Shown: piece after piece, positions 13,174 to 20,503 of the stretch | Position numbering within the stretch: the stretch's first letter is position 1 | Layout of the letters: the number at the start of each line of letters is the position of its first letter | Origin: an uncultured Clostridia bacterium | GTDB taxonomy: Bacteria; Bacillota; Clostridia; Christensenellales; UBA1242 | Direction of reading: 5' to 3' | Length of the DNA stretch: 20,503 nt | NCBI GenBank assembly: GCA_947631875.1 | Contig: CANRMV010000009.1 | Location: 1 to 20,503, forward strand | The notes under the pieces: generated by a model | What the model was told of the DNA's origin: nothing | What the model saw: the letters and a program-made list of their open reading frames with translations, nothing else | The model's database searches: none | Program-made: the position numbers and the translations under genes

Positions 13174-13570
13174 GGGGACGATTTTGGTTTCGACGGGGAC
13201 ATATGCAGAATATGTAAAGCACGTGGTGGGTGCCCGACACCTTAAACAGGACAATGCGAAAATAAACGCAGACAAAAATGACAATGTTGTTTCTTTCAAC
13301 AGACTTGCGGTTGCTGCCTAGTTGAAGAAATAACGACCTGATTGATTTATTCAATCTGTCCACCTTTAAACTTGCCATTTAAAGATTGGGCATGAACTTA
13401 GGCAAAAACTTTATGGTGAGTTGTTCTTGCAGCCATAAAAAATTTAAGAAATAGTTTTTAAAACTTGTTTATGGGTTAATTAAAAACGAAATTCAAGCAT
13501 AAACTAAACGTGTAGAAAGATATTTTGGATTGTTTTCGGACGAGGGTTCAATTCCCTCCGTCTCCACCAA
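13174..13570 (+). ncRNA. ssrA: Transfer-messenger RNA (tmRNA), CCA encoded
   Basis: The 5' end GGGGACG (13174-13180) pairs with CGTCTCC (13560-13566), with a G3-U wobble as in alanine tRNA. The discriminator A is at 13567 and CCA at 13568-13570. The T-arm is GAGGG-TTCAATT-CCCTC. The conserved TTTGGTTTCGACGGGGAC segment follows the acceptor strand. The tag frame starts at resume codon GCA 13268 and ends at TAG 13319-13321, giving ADKNDNVVSFNRLAVAA. This proteolysis tag, ending A-V-A-A, is added to proteins from stalled ribosomes. About 397 nt is a normal length. With no room for a promoter between smpB and ssrA, the RNA is probably cut from an smpB transcript by RNase P or started within smpB. 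Confidence 0.95.
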
Positions 13571-13652
13571 AGTTTGAAGTTGTTTGAAAACTTTCAAGCA
13601 CAAAAAAAGTCAAAAAAAACTTGAAAAAAACAAAAAAGGAAGGTAATTTGCT

Positions 13653-14843
13653 ATGTTTAAATCTCTTTTAAATGCAGTTGTTGGCAATGATGGCGGAAAT
13701 AGCACAAGCAGTTTGATTTTCAACATCTTAATCATTCTTGGTGTTGTTGTTGCTGGCGCACTTGTTCTTTACCTTTTGTGGGAAGTTGTTTCTTACATGG
13801 TTAACAGAACAAAAAATCCTGCTAAACGTGAAAAACGCGAAGCACCAGATCTTGGAAAGAAGGAAGAACAGAACTCAAAGAAGGATCATGTTGTGGTTGT
13901 TGATTACAGCATAGATGCAGTTCCAGAAAAAGTTGAAACTCCTGTTGAAACAGTTGAGCCTGTTGTGGACGAACAAAACTTGATTGACGAAAGCAAACTT
14001 GAAGAGGTTGATGAAGATAAAGCCGAAGAAGAAAAGGCAGAAGTTGCAGCAGAAAACGACTCACAAGAACAAGAAAGACTTGAAAGACGTGCATATTTGG
14101 AGGCAAGACGTCAAGAAATTCTTCGCAGAATGCAAGCAGATATGGAGCAAGAAGAGGAAACCGAAGAAACAGAAGAGGCAGAGGCTGAGCCAGAGGTTGC
14201 TCCTGTTGAAGAAGAACAAGAGGAAGAGCAAGAAGAAGTTGAAAGCACAACAGACGCTTTGGCTGATGAAAGAGAAGCACTTAATGCTGAAAAAGCAAGA
14301 TATGAAGCAATGGTTAGAGAACTTGAAGCTGCAAAACAAGCACTTGCTCAACAAGCAAACGCAGAGCCTAAGGTTGAAACCAGAGTTGAAACTGTTGTTG
14401 AAAACCTAACTTTGGAAGAACTCAAAGCAAGACTTGCTGCTGCTGAGGAACGTCTTAGAGTAACAGAAAAAGAATTTAAACAATGCAAGAAAGAATATAT
14501 TCCACTTCGTAAAGTTTGGCACACACATGAAAAAGATGAAAAGAAACTCAGAAGAAAAGAAGCACTTGTTGCTAAGCAAAAAGTTATTCTTTATGGTGTG
14601 AACAATTATGCAGACATCGATGAAGAAAAGGCTAAAAAACTTGCTGAGGATCTTGACCTCTTGGATGGGCTTAAACTTTCAGTTCAACACTGCGAAGAAG
14701 TTATGAAGAAAAACGAAGAAAGATATCCATATCTTGAAAAAATGTATAATGTTTTGAAACTTCGTAACGATGAACTTAAAGCAGATATTGCAAAATACAG
14801 ACAAGAAATTGAAAGAATTGAAAACGAAGAAAATGACCAATAA
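13653..14843 (+). CDS. Membrane-anchored acidic coiled-coil protein of unknown function
   Basis: I do not recognise this 396-aa protein. It has a short N-terminal segment, one membrane helix at about 21-47 and a basic patch (N-R-T-K-N-P-A-K-R-E-K-R), so the long remainder is probably cytoplasmic. Residues about 75-200 are low-complexity and very rich in Glu, Ala and Val, likely disordered. Residues about 205-235 and 248-393 show heptad-like patterns of Leu, Ala, Lys and Glu, suggesting long coiled coils. Start ATG 13653 has an AAGGAAGG site. I see no promoter in 13571-13652, so it may be transcribed by readthrough from tmRNA. The architecture resembles envelope or division scaffolds such as EzrA-like proteins, but this is not homology evidence. 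Confidence 0.8.
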   Translation: MFKSLLNAVVGNDGGNSTSSLIFNILIILGVVVAGALVLYLLWEVVSYMVNRTKNPAKREKREAPDLGKKEEQNSKKDHVVVVDYSIDAVPEKVETPVETVEPVVDEQNLIDESKLEEVDEDKAEEEKAEVAAENDSQEQERLERRAYLEARRQEILRRMQADMEQEEETEETEEAEAEPEVAPVEEEQEEEQEEVESTTDALADEREALNAEKARYEAMVRELEAAKQALAQQANAEPKVETRVETVVENLTLEELKARLAAAEERLRVTEKEFKQCKKEYIPLRKVWHTHEKDEKKLRRKEALVAKQKVILYGVNNYADIDEEKAKKLAEDLDLLDGLKLSVQHCEEVMKKNEERYPYLEKMYNVLKLRNDELKADIAKYRQEIERIENEENDQ

Positions 14844-14850
14844 AAACAGA

Positions 14851-14877
14851 AAAACCGCTTAAAAAAGCGGTTTTTTT
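14851..14877 (+). terminator. Rho-independent terminator between converging genes
   Basis: The stem AAAACCGCTT (14851-14860) pairs with AAGCGGTTTT (14865-14874) around AAAA and ends in a run of seven T. The opposite strand also shows a T run after the stem, so it probably serves the 52-aa minus-strand gene ending at 14899. Confidence 0.9.
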
Positions 14878-14898
14878 ATTGTTTTTTATTGTTTTTTG

Positions 14899-15057
14899 TT
14901 ATAATCCACGCAAATTTCTTAATTTTCTTAAAAGTGCCTGTTTTGTTTGCATATATTTTTCTTGCGTTGAAACATCATTGTTTTTCAACATTTCATCATC
15001 AAGTTCATCAATCATTGCTTTATAAAATTTGATTTGTTTATCTCTTGAAACTTCCAT
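14899..15057 (-). CDS. Small hypothetical protein, 52 aa
   Basis: This short frame runs from ATG 15057 to TAA 14901-14899. The product begins MEVSRDKQIKFYKAMIDELD and ends L-L-R-K-L-R-N-L-R-G-L. It is amphipathic and probably helical, with an acidic middle and a basic, Leu-rich C-terminus. I do not recognise a family. Support for coding comes from coding-like codon choice (GAT, GAA, AAA, CTT), fit to the space between a terminator and a promoter-like region, and a good promoter directly before the ATG. There is no SD, and the predicted start lies at the ATG itself, suggesting a leaderless mRNA. It could still be chance. Confidence 0.55.
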   Translation of the reverse strand: MEVSRDKQIKFYKAMIDELDDEMLKNNDVSTQEKYMQTKQALLRKLRNLRGL

Positions 15058-15063
15058 ACAATT

Positions 15064-15092
15064 ATATTAATATATTAAAATAAAAAAATCAA
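15064..15092 (-). promoter_or_regulatory. Promoter of the 52-aa gene, predicted leaderless
   Basis: On the minus strand TTGATT (15092-15087), 17 bases and TAATAT (15069-15064) are followed after only six bases by ATG 15057-15055. The expected +1 therefore falls on the A of the start codon. The AT-rich context offers alternative -10 strings. Confidence 0.45.
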
Positions 15093-15132
15093 TTATATTT
15101 TAACAAATTTTTGTTTTTAAGGCAAAAATCTT

Positions 15133-15160
15133 TTGTAAATTGGCTTATGTTTGATATAAT
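15133..15160 (+). promoter_or_regulatory. Promoter of the P-type ATPase operon, predicted leaderless
   Basis: TTGTAA (15133-15138), a 16-base spacer and a perfect TATAAT (15155-15160) with a TGA extension. The ATPase ATG is at 15168, seven bases after the -10 box, so +1 should be at or next to the start codon. Confidence 0.6.
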
Positions 15161-15167
15161 AAATCAT

Positions 15168-17948
15168 ATGGAAAAGGCGTTTAGTAAAACCATTGAACAA
15201 ACTTTTGAAGAACTGCACACAAGTGCGGAAGGGCTTTCTGTTGCGGAAAGCAAAACAAGGCTTGAAAAGAATGGCAAAAACGCTCTTGTTGAAAAAAAGA
15301 AAAAAAGCGCGTTCTTTCAATTTTTGGGGCAGTTTAAAGAAATTTTGATTATCGTGCTTATTGTCAGCGCAGTGGTGTCAATCGTGATTGGGGCAGTGCA
15401 ACATTCTGTCAATGAATTTATTGATGCGGCAATAATTTTTATTGTTGTGCTCTTTAATGCTGTTATAGGTTTTTTGCAAGAGCGGAAAAGCGAAAAGGCG
15501 ATGGACGCCCTCAAAAACATGACAAAACCTTATTGCACAGTTATAAGAAACAACAAAGTTTTGAAAATTAAGTCGGAAGAGTTGGTTGTTGGTGATGTGG
15601 TTGTGCTTGAAGCGGGGGATATTGTTCCGGCCGATTTGAGACTTTTTGAAAGCAACTCCCTAAAAATTGAAGAAAGCGCTTTGACGGGCGAAAGTGTGGC
15701 AGTTGAGAAAGATTGCTTGTGTGTGCTTGGCGAAAACTCTGTGCTTGGTGACCGCGTGAACATGGCATTTATGGGCAGTGTTGTTACATATGGACGTGGC
15801 AAAGGCGTGGTTGTTGAAACAGGCATGAACACCGAAATGGGAAAAATTGCCTCCGCACTTTCTGAGATGGACGAAACCACAACGCCTTTAACAAAAAGAT
15901 TGAAATCAACAAGCATCATATTGACAATCATTGTGCTTGTGGTTTGCTTTATTGTGTTTATTGTTGAAATTGCAAGTGGAATGGGAAATGGTGACATTTG
16001 GTCAAGAATTTTCTCTGCATTTTCAATGGCCACCGCAATCGCGGTTTGTGCAATCCCTGAGGGGCTTCCTGCCTGCAACACAGTCACTTTGTCACTTGGC
16101 GTGAAGCGAATGAGCGAACAACGCGCCATTGTTAAAACTTTGCCAGCGGTTGAAACACTTGGCAGCACTGAGGTTATTTGTTCTGACAAAACAGGAACAT
16201 TGACACTCAACAAAATGACAGTGCAAAAAATCTTTTATTTTGGTGAAAATTGCGAAGAGATAAACAACTTAAAATTTGAAAATGTTGCTGGCGAAAATGC
16301 TGTTGACAGCATTGTGACTTTGGATAAACTTGAAAAAATAAATCAAGAGAAGTTTGAAAACGATAGAACGCTCACCGAACTTATGAGGTGTATGCTTTTG
16401 TGTAATGACACCAAAGTGAGAATTGAAAACGACAAACTTGAAAGCATTGGAGACCCAACTGAGATTGCTCTTGTGCATTATGGCTACAAATTTGGCTTCA
16501 ACAAAGAAAATGTTGAAGGGAAATTCCCAAGAGTGAACGAAATTCCTTTTGACAGCGACAGAAAACTTATGACAACCTTTAATTCTGTTGACGAAAAAAC
16601 TGTTGTTTACACAAAAGGGGCGGTTGACAACATCTTAAATCGTTGCTCACGCGTTTTAGAAAACGGAAAAATTAGAAAAATCACCGATGCTGACAAAGAG
16701 AACATATTAAAGAAAAATGCCGAATTTGCATCTTTTGCGCTTAGATGCTTGGGCTTTGCCTACAAAACTGTTGAAAAAATCGGAAAACCAACAAGCGAAA
16801 ACACCGAAAATGACCTAATCTTTTTGGGGCTTGTTGGCATGATTGACCCTCCAAGAGAGGAAGTTAAGGATGCAATCAAAACATGCAAGCAGGCTGGAAT
16901 AACCACAATTATGATTACAGGTGACCATAAAGACACCGCTTTTGCGATTGCCAAAGAACTTGGAATTTGCAGCAGTCAAGAACATGTTATCACCGGAAAA
17001 GAACTTGATGAAATTCCAGATGAGAAGTTTGTTAAACTTGTGAATAACTATCAAGTTTATGCGCGTGTCAGCCCAGAACATAAGGTTAGAATTGTGAAAG
17101 CACTTAAAGCAAATGACAAGATTGTTGCCATGACGGGCGATGGCGTTAATGATGCCCCAAGCATCAAATCGGCGGACATTGGCGTTGGAATGGGAATAAC
17201 AGGAACTGATGTCACCAAAGAGGCTGCCGATATGATTTTGACGGACGATAACTTTGCAACCATTGTTGGGGCGGTTAAAGAGGGCAGACGAATTTATGAC
17301 ACCATATTGAAAATTTTGATGTTCTTGCTGGGAACATCTATGGCAGAACTCTTCTTTATGAGCGTTATTGTGATTGTGTTTAGAGATTCAAATTTCTTCA
17401 CACCTGCGCTAATTCTTTGGATAAATTTTGTGTCTGACACATTCGTTGGCTTGGCACTCGGGTTTGAAAAAGCGGAAAAGAATATTATGAAACGAAAACC
17501 TATCAAAAACAACGGAAGTTTGTTTAGGGGTGATGCGGGCTTCAATATTTTCTGCTCTGGGCTTTGGGTTGCCGCCGCAACACTCACTCTTTATTCAATT
17601 TGCCGATATGCTCTTCACTTAAATCATTTGGAATACACAACAATTTGCTTCTTGTTTGTTTGCATAACCGAACTTTTGCATTGCTTCAATCTTAAAAGCC
17701 AAACGCAATCTATATTCAAATCAAATCCTTTTGACAACAAACTGTTGAATATAAGTTTTTTGGCATCTCTAATTTTAACAGTTCTTGTTGTGATTTTGCC
17801 TATTGCTCCACTTCAAAATGCTATGGGAATAACACAAATAAATTGGTGGCAATGGCTGATGGTGATTGGTGCTGCACTACTTATTATTCCATATACGGAA
17901 ATTACAAAATGGTTGCTTAGAATTGCCCACAGGAGAAAAGAAAAATGA
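15168..17948 (+). CDS. Cation-transporting P-type ATPase, Ca2+ (SERCA/PMCA) type
   Basis: This 926-aa P2-type ATPase probably pumps Ca2+ out of the cell at the expense of ATP. It has an N-terminal cation-ATPase domain, actuator motif T-G-E-S (173-176), the M4 motif I-P-E-G-L-P-A, phosphorylation site D340-K-T-G-T-L-T and hinge motif G-D-G-V-N-D (657-662). The transport helices keep M-A-E-L in M5 and N-F-V-S-D in M6, equivalent to the SERCA Ca2+-site Glu, Asn and Asp. About ten membrane helices are predicted. I chose ATG 15168, which gives the normal family N-terminus; in-frame ATG 15147 lies upstream, overlapping the promoter. Neither has an SD. The stop overlaps the next gene by ATGA. Other divalent cations cannot be excluded. 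Confidence 0.92.
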   Translation: MEKAFSKTIEQTFEELHTSAEGLSVAESKTRLEKNGKNALVEKKKKSAFFQFLGQFKEILIIVLIVSAVVSIVIGAVQHSVNEFIDAAIIFIVVLFNAVIGFLQERKSEKAMDALKNMTKPYCTVIRNNKVLKIKSEELVVGDVVVLEAGDIVPADLRLFESNSLKIEESALTGESVAVEKDCLCVLGENSVLGDRVNMAFMGSVVTYGRGKGVVVETGMNTEMGKIASALSEMDETTTPLTKRLKSTSIILTIIVLVVCFIVFIVEIASGMGNGDIWSRIFSAFSMATAIAVCAIPEGLPACNTVTLSLGVKRMSEQRAIVKTLPAVETLGSTEVICSDKTGTLTLNKMTVQKIFYFGENCEEINNLKFENVAGENAVDSIVTLDKLEKINQEKFENDRTLTELMRCMLLCNDTKVRIENDKLESIGDPTEIALVHYGYKFGFNKENVEGKFPRVNEIPFDSDRKLMTTFNSVDEKTVVYTKGAVDNILNRCSRVLENGKIRKITDADKENILKKNAEFASFALRCLGFAYKTVEKIGKPTSENTENDLIFLGLVGMIDPPREEVKDAIKTCKQAGITTIMITGDHKDTAFAIAKELGICSSQEHVITGKELDEIPDEKFVKLVNNYQVYARVSPEHKVRIVKALKANDKIVAMTGDGVNDAPSIKSADIGVGMGITGTDVTKEAADMILTDDNFATIVGAVKEGRRIYDTILKILMFLLGTSMAELFFMSVIVIVFRDSNFFTPALILWINFVSDTFVGLALGFEKAEKNIMKRKPIKNNGSLFRGDAGFNIFCSGLWVAAATLTLYSICRYALHLNHLEYTTICFLFVCITELLHCFNLKSQTQSIFKSNPFDNKLLNISFLASLILTVLVVILPIAPLQNAMGITQINWWQWLMVIGAALLIIPYTEITKWLLRIAHRRKEK

Positions 17949-19249
17949 AAAAAAGCAAACTCTTTGATTTAAGTGGAATTTCGATTGTTGCCTGTGACTG
18001 TTTGCAAGCGGTCATTTGCATTTTTATTGACTTGTTCTTCATCTCAAAAGTTTTAAGATTTAATATAATGGATGGTGCGGTTGATCAAATTCAACTTTCA
18101 CACAACATTGTGAGCATTGGCCTTTTTTACGCTATTGATTATTTGGTCATCATTTTGTGTTACTCCTGGACAGGCTATTTTTTAAAGAAAATCAACAAAA
18201 GCATTTTTGTTTCGATTGGCTCTTGCTTGCTTGCCGCTGTGGTTTTGCTGGTTTACTTCTTGCAAGACAACATCATAACTTTCATTCCGCTCATTGCCTC
18301 TGTTTATGGCTTGGCTTGGGGATTTTTTTCCGCTGGGTATCACAACTTAACATCAGAAGTTATAAGCAGCAAATATCAAACAAAATTCTTTGCAGTTAAG
18401 AAAATTATGTTTCAACTTGTTTACATAATCTTCCCAATTTGCTTGGGTTACATTGCCGATATCGATTTTTCAATAGTCACTTACATAATGTTTGTTGTTT
18501 CGGCTCTTCTTATTGTGTTCTCGTTCTTGATAAAGCCTAAAAAAACATATAAATTGGATTTCCACCTTTTGAGTTTTTCAAAACAAATTGTTAAAGAAAA
18601 GGAAAAAGTGAAACCTCTGTGGCTTGTTTATTTGCAAGCATTTTTTAGAGGGGCTTCTTATGACTGCTTCACAACTTTAATCACCATTCTTGTCATAACA
18701 AATGTTGGGTCAAACTCTTCACTTGGTATGTATCAATCCATTTTCACGGCAATTTCTTTGATTACCATGATGTTCTATCTTAAATTCTATCGTAAAAAAC
18801 GCTCAAAATGGTTCATTGGTGGCACTGTGACGCTTGTAACTTGCACCATTATTGGCATTCTTGCCGCAACAAATGAAATTACAATTATTATTTTCTATGC
18901 GGTTTATGTTATTTTGAATGTTATTTTGATGTCTGTTTCTGACAGCAGAAGGTCGGGTGTGATTAGGGTGCTTTCAATGCATTCACATATTCTTGAAAAC
19001 ACTGCTGTCACAGAATTTTGGCTTGGTGCAGGCAGAATTTTGTCGTCATGTTTGCTTTTGGTCTCTGGCGTTTTGGATGGCATGATGGGCGGAGGAACCT
19101 TGTTCTTAAAGATTGTGCTTGGCATTGTGTGTGGTTTCTATTGCATGTATGGACTGAGTTTAATCTTTTTGGAAAAGGCGCTTATCAAGCAAGACGAAGA
19201 GTTCAAAAAAGCACATATGGCAGAAGTTATTGAAAAAGTTGAAGATTGA
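17945..19249 (+). CDS. MFS-like transporter, 12 membrane helices
   Basis: This 434-aa polytopic membrane protein has about twelve predicted helices in two halves of six, separated by a hydrophilic loop (about residues 197-225) rich in Lys. The layout, and the W-T-G-Y-F-L-K-K-I-N-K loop after helix 2, fit the major facilitator superfamily. The substrate is not recognisable. AGGAG precedes ATG 17945, which overlaps the ATPase stop as ATGA, so the two are translationally coupled and may be co-regulated, perhaps in ion homeostasis; that link is inference. A terminator follows immediately. Confidence 0.8.
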   Translation: MKKSKLFDLSGISIVACDCLQAVICIFIDLFFISKVLRFNIMDGAVDQIQLSHNIVSIGLFYAIDYLVIILCYSWTGYFLKKINKSIFVSIGSCLLAAVVLLVYFLQDNIITFIPLIASVYGLAWGFFSAGYHNLTSEVISSKYQTKFFAVKKIMFQLVYIIFPICLGYIADIDFSIVTYIMFVVSALLIVFSFLIKPKKTYKLDFHLLSFSKQIVKEKEKVKPLWLVYLQAFFRGASYDCFTTLITILVITNVGSNSSLGMYQSIFTAISLITMMFYLKFYRKKRSKWFIGGTVTLVTCTIIGILAATNEITIIIFYAVYVILNVILMSVSDSRRSGVIRVLSMHSHILENTAVTEFWLGAGRILSSCLLLVSGVLDGMMGGGTLFLKIVLGIVCGFYCMYGLSLIFLEKALIKQDEEFKKAHMAEVIEKVED

Positions 19250-19270
19250 CAGGCCGAACGGCTTGTTTTT
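19250..19270 (+). terminator. Rho-independent terminator after the transporter
   Basis: The stem CAGGCC (19250-19255)/GGCTTG (19260-19265) has one G-U pair and loop GAAC, followed by five T and further T-rich sequence. It starts directly after the stop codon. Confidence 0.78.
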
Positions 19271-19290
19271 CTTTAATTGTGGCTTATCAC

Positions 19291-19319
19291 TTTACTTTTT
19301 TTTGTGTTTGTGATATATT
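19291..19319 (+). promoter_or_regulatory. Promoter of prfB
   Basis: TTTACT (19291-19296), 17 bases and TATATT (19314-19319) with a TGA extension. The start would be near 19326, leaving an 18-base leader with AAGGAGA at 19333-19339. Confidence 0.6.
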
Positions 19320-19343
19320 TTAATGTGTTTTTAAGGAGATTTT

Positions 19344-20451
19344 ATGATTGTTGATGTTCAAAAAGAAAAATTGGGGCGTTTGAAAGCGGATTTTTCCTTT
19401 ATTAAGGAGTGTCTTTGACCCGATTGGAACAGAGAAAAAACTTGAAGAATATAAACAAATCCAACTTTCAGATGGATTTTTTAGTGATGCAAAAAGAGTT
19501 TCCAAAATTGGCAGAGAAATGAAACTTTGCGAATATAAATTGGACAAAATTAAGGCTTTGGGCAGCATGATTGATAATTGTGAGGTGAGCGTTGAACTTT
19601 TGGAAGAGGTTGACGACCAATCGATTTTTGACGAATTGAATGAAACGCTGCTTAAACTTGAAAAAGAAATTGAAAGCGCAAAACTTGAAACTTTGCTTTC
19701 GGGAAAATATGACAACTATAATGCCATCATGACTTTGCATGCTGGTGCAGGCGGAACAGAGGCGCAAGATTGGACTGATATGCTTTTTAGGATGTATTCC
19801 ATGTATGCAGAAAAAAGTGGCTTTAAATTGAAGGTTTTGGATGTTTTGGACGGCGAAGATGCCGGAATAAAATCCATTTCCTATCTTGTTTCTGGCGAAT
19901 ATGCTTATGGCTATTTGAAAGCGGAAAAAGGCGTGCATAGGCTTGTGAGAATTTCCCCTTTTGATGCCAATGCAAGAAGGCACACAAGTTTTGCAAGCGT
20001 GGAAGTTATGCCTGAAATTGAAGAAGCGCCAGACATTGTCATTCGCCCAGAGGATTTGAAAATTGACACCTATCGCAGTTCGGGTGCGGGAGGGCAACAC
20101 GTTAACAAAACGGAGTCTGCAATTAGAATAACGCATATTCCAAGTGGAATTATTGTGGCATGCCAAACGGAGCGCTCACAGGTGCAAAATCGTGAAACGG
20201 CAATGAAAATGCTCTATTCAAAACTTGTTGAAAAGCAAGAGTTGGAAGAACTTGAAAAGTTGGCATCAATTCGCGGTGATGTCAAAAAAATTGAGTGGGG
20301 TAGCCAAATTCGTTCTTATGTTTTTTGCCCATACACTTTGGTTAAGGACCACAGAACCAATTTTGAGGACAGTGATGTGCAATCGGTTATGAATGGAAAC
20401 ATTCAAGAATTTATAAACGAATATTTGAAAAGGACAAGTGCAAAACAATGA
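19344..20451 (+). CDS. prfB: Peptide chain release factor 2, expressed through a programmed +1 frameshift
   Basis: RF2 recognises UGA and UAA and triggers release of the finished protein. The gene starts at ATG 19344; 24 codons later an in-frame TGA (19416-19418) is bypassed by a +1 shift at CTTTGAC, joining 19344-19415 to 19417-20451 for a 368-aa product. In the joined numbering the stop-recognition tripeptide S-P-F is at 204-206 and the catalytic G-G-Q at 249-251, close to the E. coli positions. The N-terminal helical domain and C-terminal basic segment are present and the length is normal. ATG 20448 of the next gene overlaps the stop. Confidence 0.96.
19404..19419 (+). promoter_or_regulatory. 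Autoregulatory +1 frameshift site of prfB
   Basis: An internal SD-like AAGGAG (19404-19409) stands three bases before CTT-TGA-C (19413-19419). This is the canonical RF2 arrangement: when RF2 is scarce, the ribosome pauses at TGA and slips from CTT to TTT, restoring RF2 synthesis. All elements are intact. Confidence 0.95.
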
Positions 20452-20503
20452 GTTATGAAGAAATTGCAAAAGAAAAGTTTGAGGCTTTAAAGACAAAGAA
20501 AGA
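20448..20503 (+). CDS. Start of an unidentified gene (3' partial)
   Basis: ATG 20448 overlaps the prfB stop codon as ATGA and the frame stays open to the window edge. The visible residues, MSYEEIAKEKFEALKTKK, are Lys/Glu-rich and probably helical; this is too little to name a family. An AAAGGA 13 bases upstream is a weak ribosome site, so translational coupling to prfB is likely. Confidence 0.6.
   Translation, partial: MSYEEIAKEKFEALKTKK

Noticed and set aside
13571..13625. A hairpin TTTGAAGTT/AACTTTCAA just after tmRNA as its terminator.
   Set aside because: The stem has a bulge and is followed by A-runs, not T's, on the plus strand, so it does not fit an intrinsic terminator there.
13822..14280. 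A 152-codon minus-strand frame rich in Leu and Gln, and a 141-codon plus-strand frame at 13984-14409.
   Set aside because: Both are other-frame readings of the Glu-rich repeats of the 13653-14843 gene; neither has a ribosome site.
19344..19418. A 24-codon frame ending in TGA before the main RF2 frame, looking like a broken gene.
   Set aside because: It is the canonical prfB frameshift: SD-like AAGGAG, CTTTGAC, and full-length RF2 after a +1 shift. The gene is intact.
19468..20166. A 232-codon minus-strand open frame.
   Set aside because: It lies opposite conserved RF2 coding sequence, has no ribosome site, and its product (many His, Phe, Cys) looks like antisense translation.
1..20503. CRISPR array, insertion sequence, prophage, toxin-antitoxin module or rRNA.
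   Set aside because: No spaced direct repeats, transposase, phage genes or rRNA were seen. The XRE pair has no recognisable toxin partner.

Overview
The window is a compact, AT-rich stretch of a bacterial chromosome using the standard bacterial code. It most resembles a low-GC Firmicute of the Clostridia type, probably an uncultured gut lineage; I cannot place it more precisely. The evidence is the order secG-rnr-smpB-ssrA, separate adjacent secD and secF, a YrzE-like TIGR04086 membrane protein, purine-rich Shine-Dalgarno (SD) sites, a CCA-encoding tRNA and short A/T-rich terminators.

Layout. 2-610: 3' end of a large surface protein with MBG-like repeats and a C-terminal membrane anchor. 702-1385: tRNA-Thr(GGT) under a consensus promoter, then a small hypothetical gene with different leucine codon use. 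1532-3348 (minus): a two-gene unit, an inositol-monophosphatase/alpha-beta-hydrolase fusion followed by a NUDIX hydrolase. 3560-4021: a second NUDIX gene. 4161-4563 (minus): two overlapping, out-of-frame XRE repressor genes with a palindromic operator in their promoter. 4739-7711: TIGR04086 protein, then secD-secF with their own promoter. 7757-9773 (minus): pyk and a CrtO-like acyltransferase-family protein. 9942-13570: a small two-TM protein, secG, rnr, smpB and tmRNA. 13653-14843: a membrane-anchored acidic coiled-coil protein of unknown function. 14899-15057 (minus): a 52-aa ORF, divergent from 15168-19249, a Ca2+-type P-type ATPase overlapping an MFS-like transporter. 19344-20451: prfB with the classic programmed +1 frameshift, overlapping the start of a further gene.

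Most genes are housekeeping: protein export (SecD, SecF, SecG), RNA decay and ribosome rescue (RNase R, SmpB, tmRNA), termination (RF2), glycolysis (pyruvate kinase) and cation transport. RNase R, SmpB and tmRNA act together in trans-translation and lie in one cluster; tmRNA begins one base after the smpB stop codon.

I found no CRISPR array, insertion sequence, prophage or clearly new multi-gene system. The best leads are regulatory or architectural: two divergent genes whose predicted start sites fall at or next to the start codon (leaderless mRNAs), an smpB promoter that would exclude its own SD, a possible SD-sequestering hairpin before the TIGR04086 gene, the overlapping XRE pair with its operator, and the phosphatase-hydrolase fusion.
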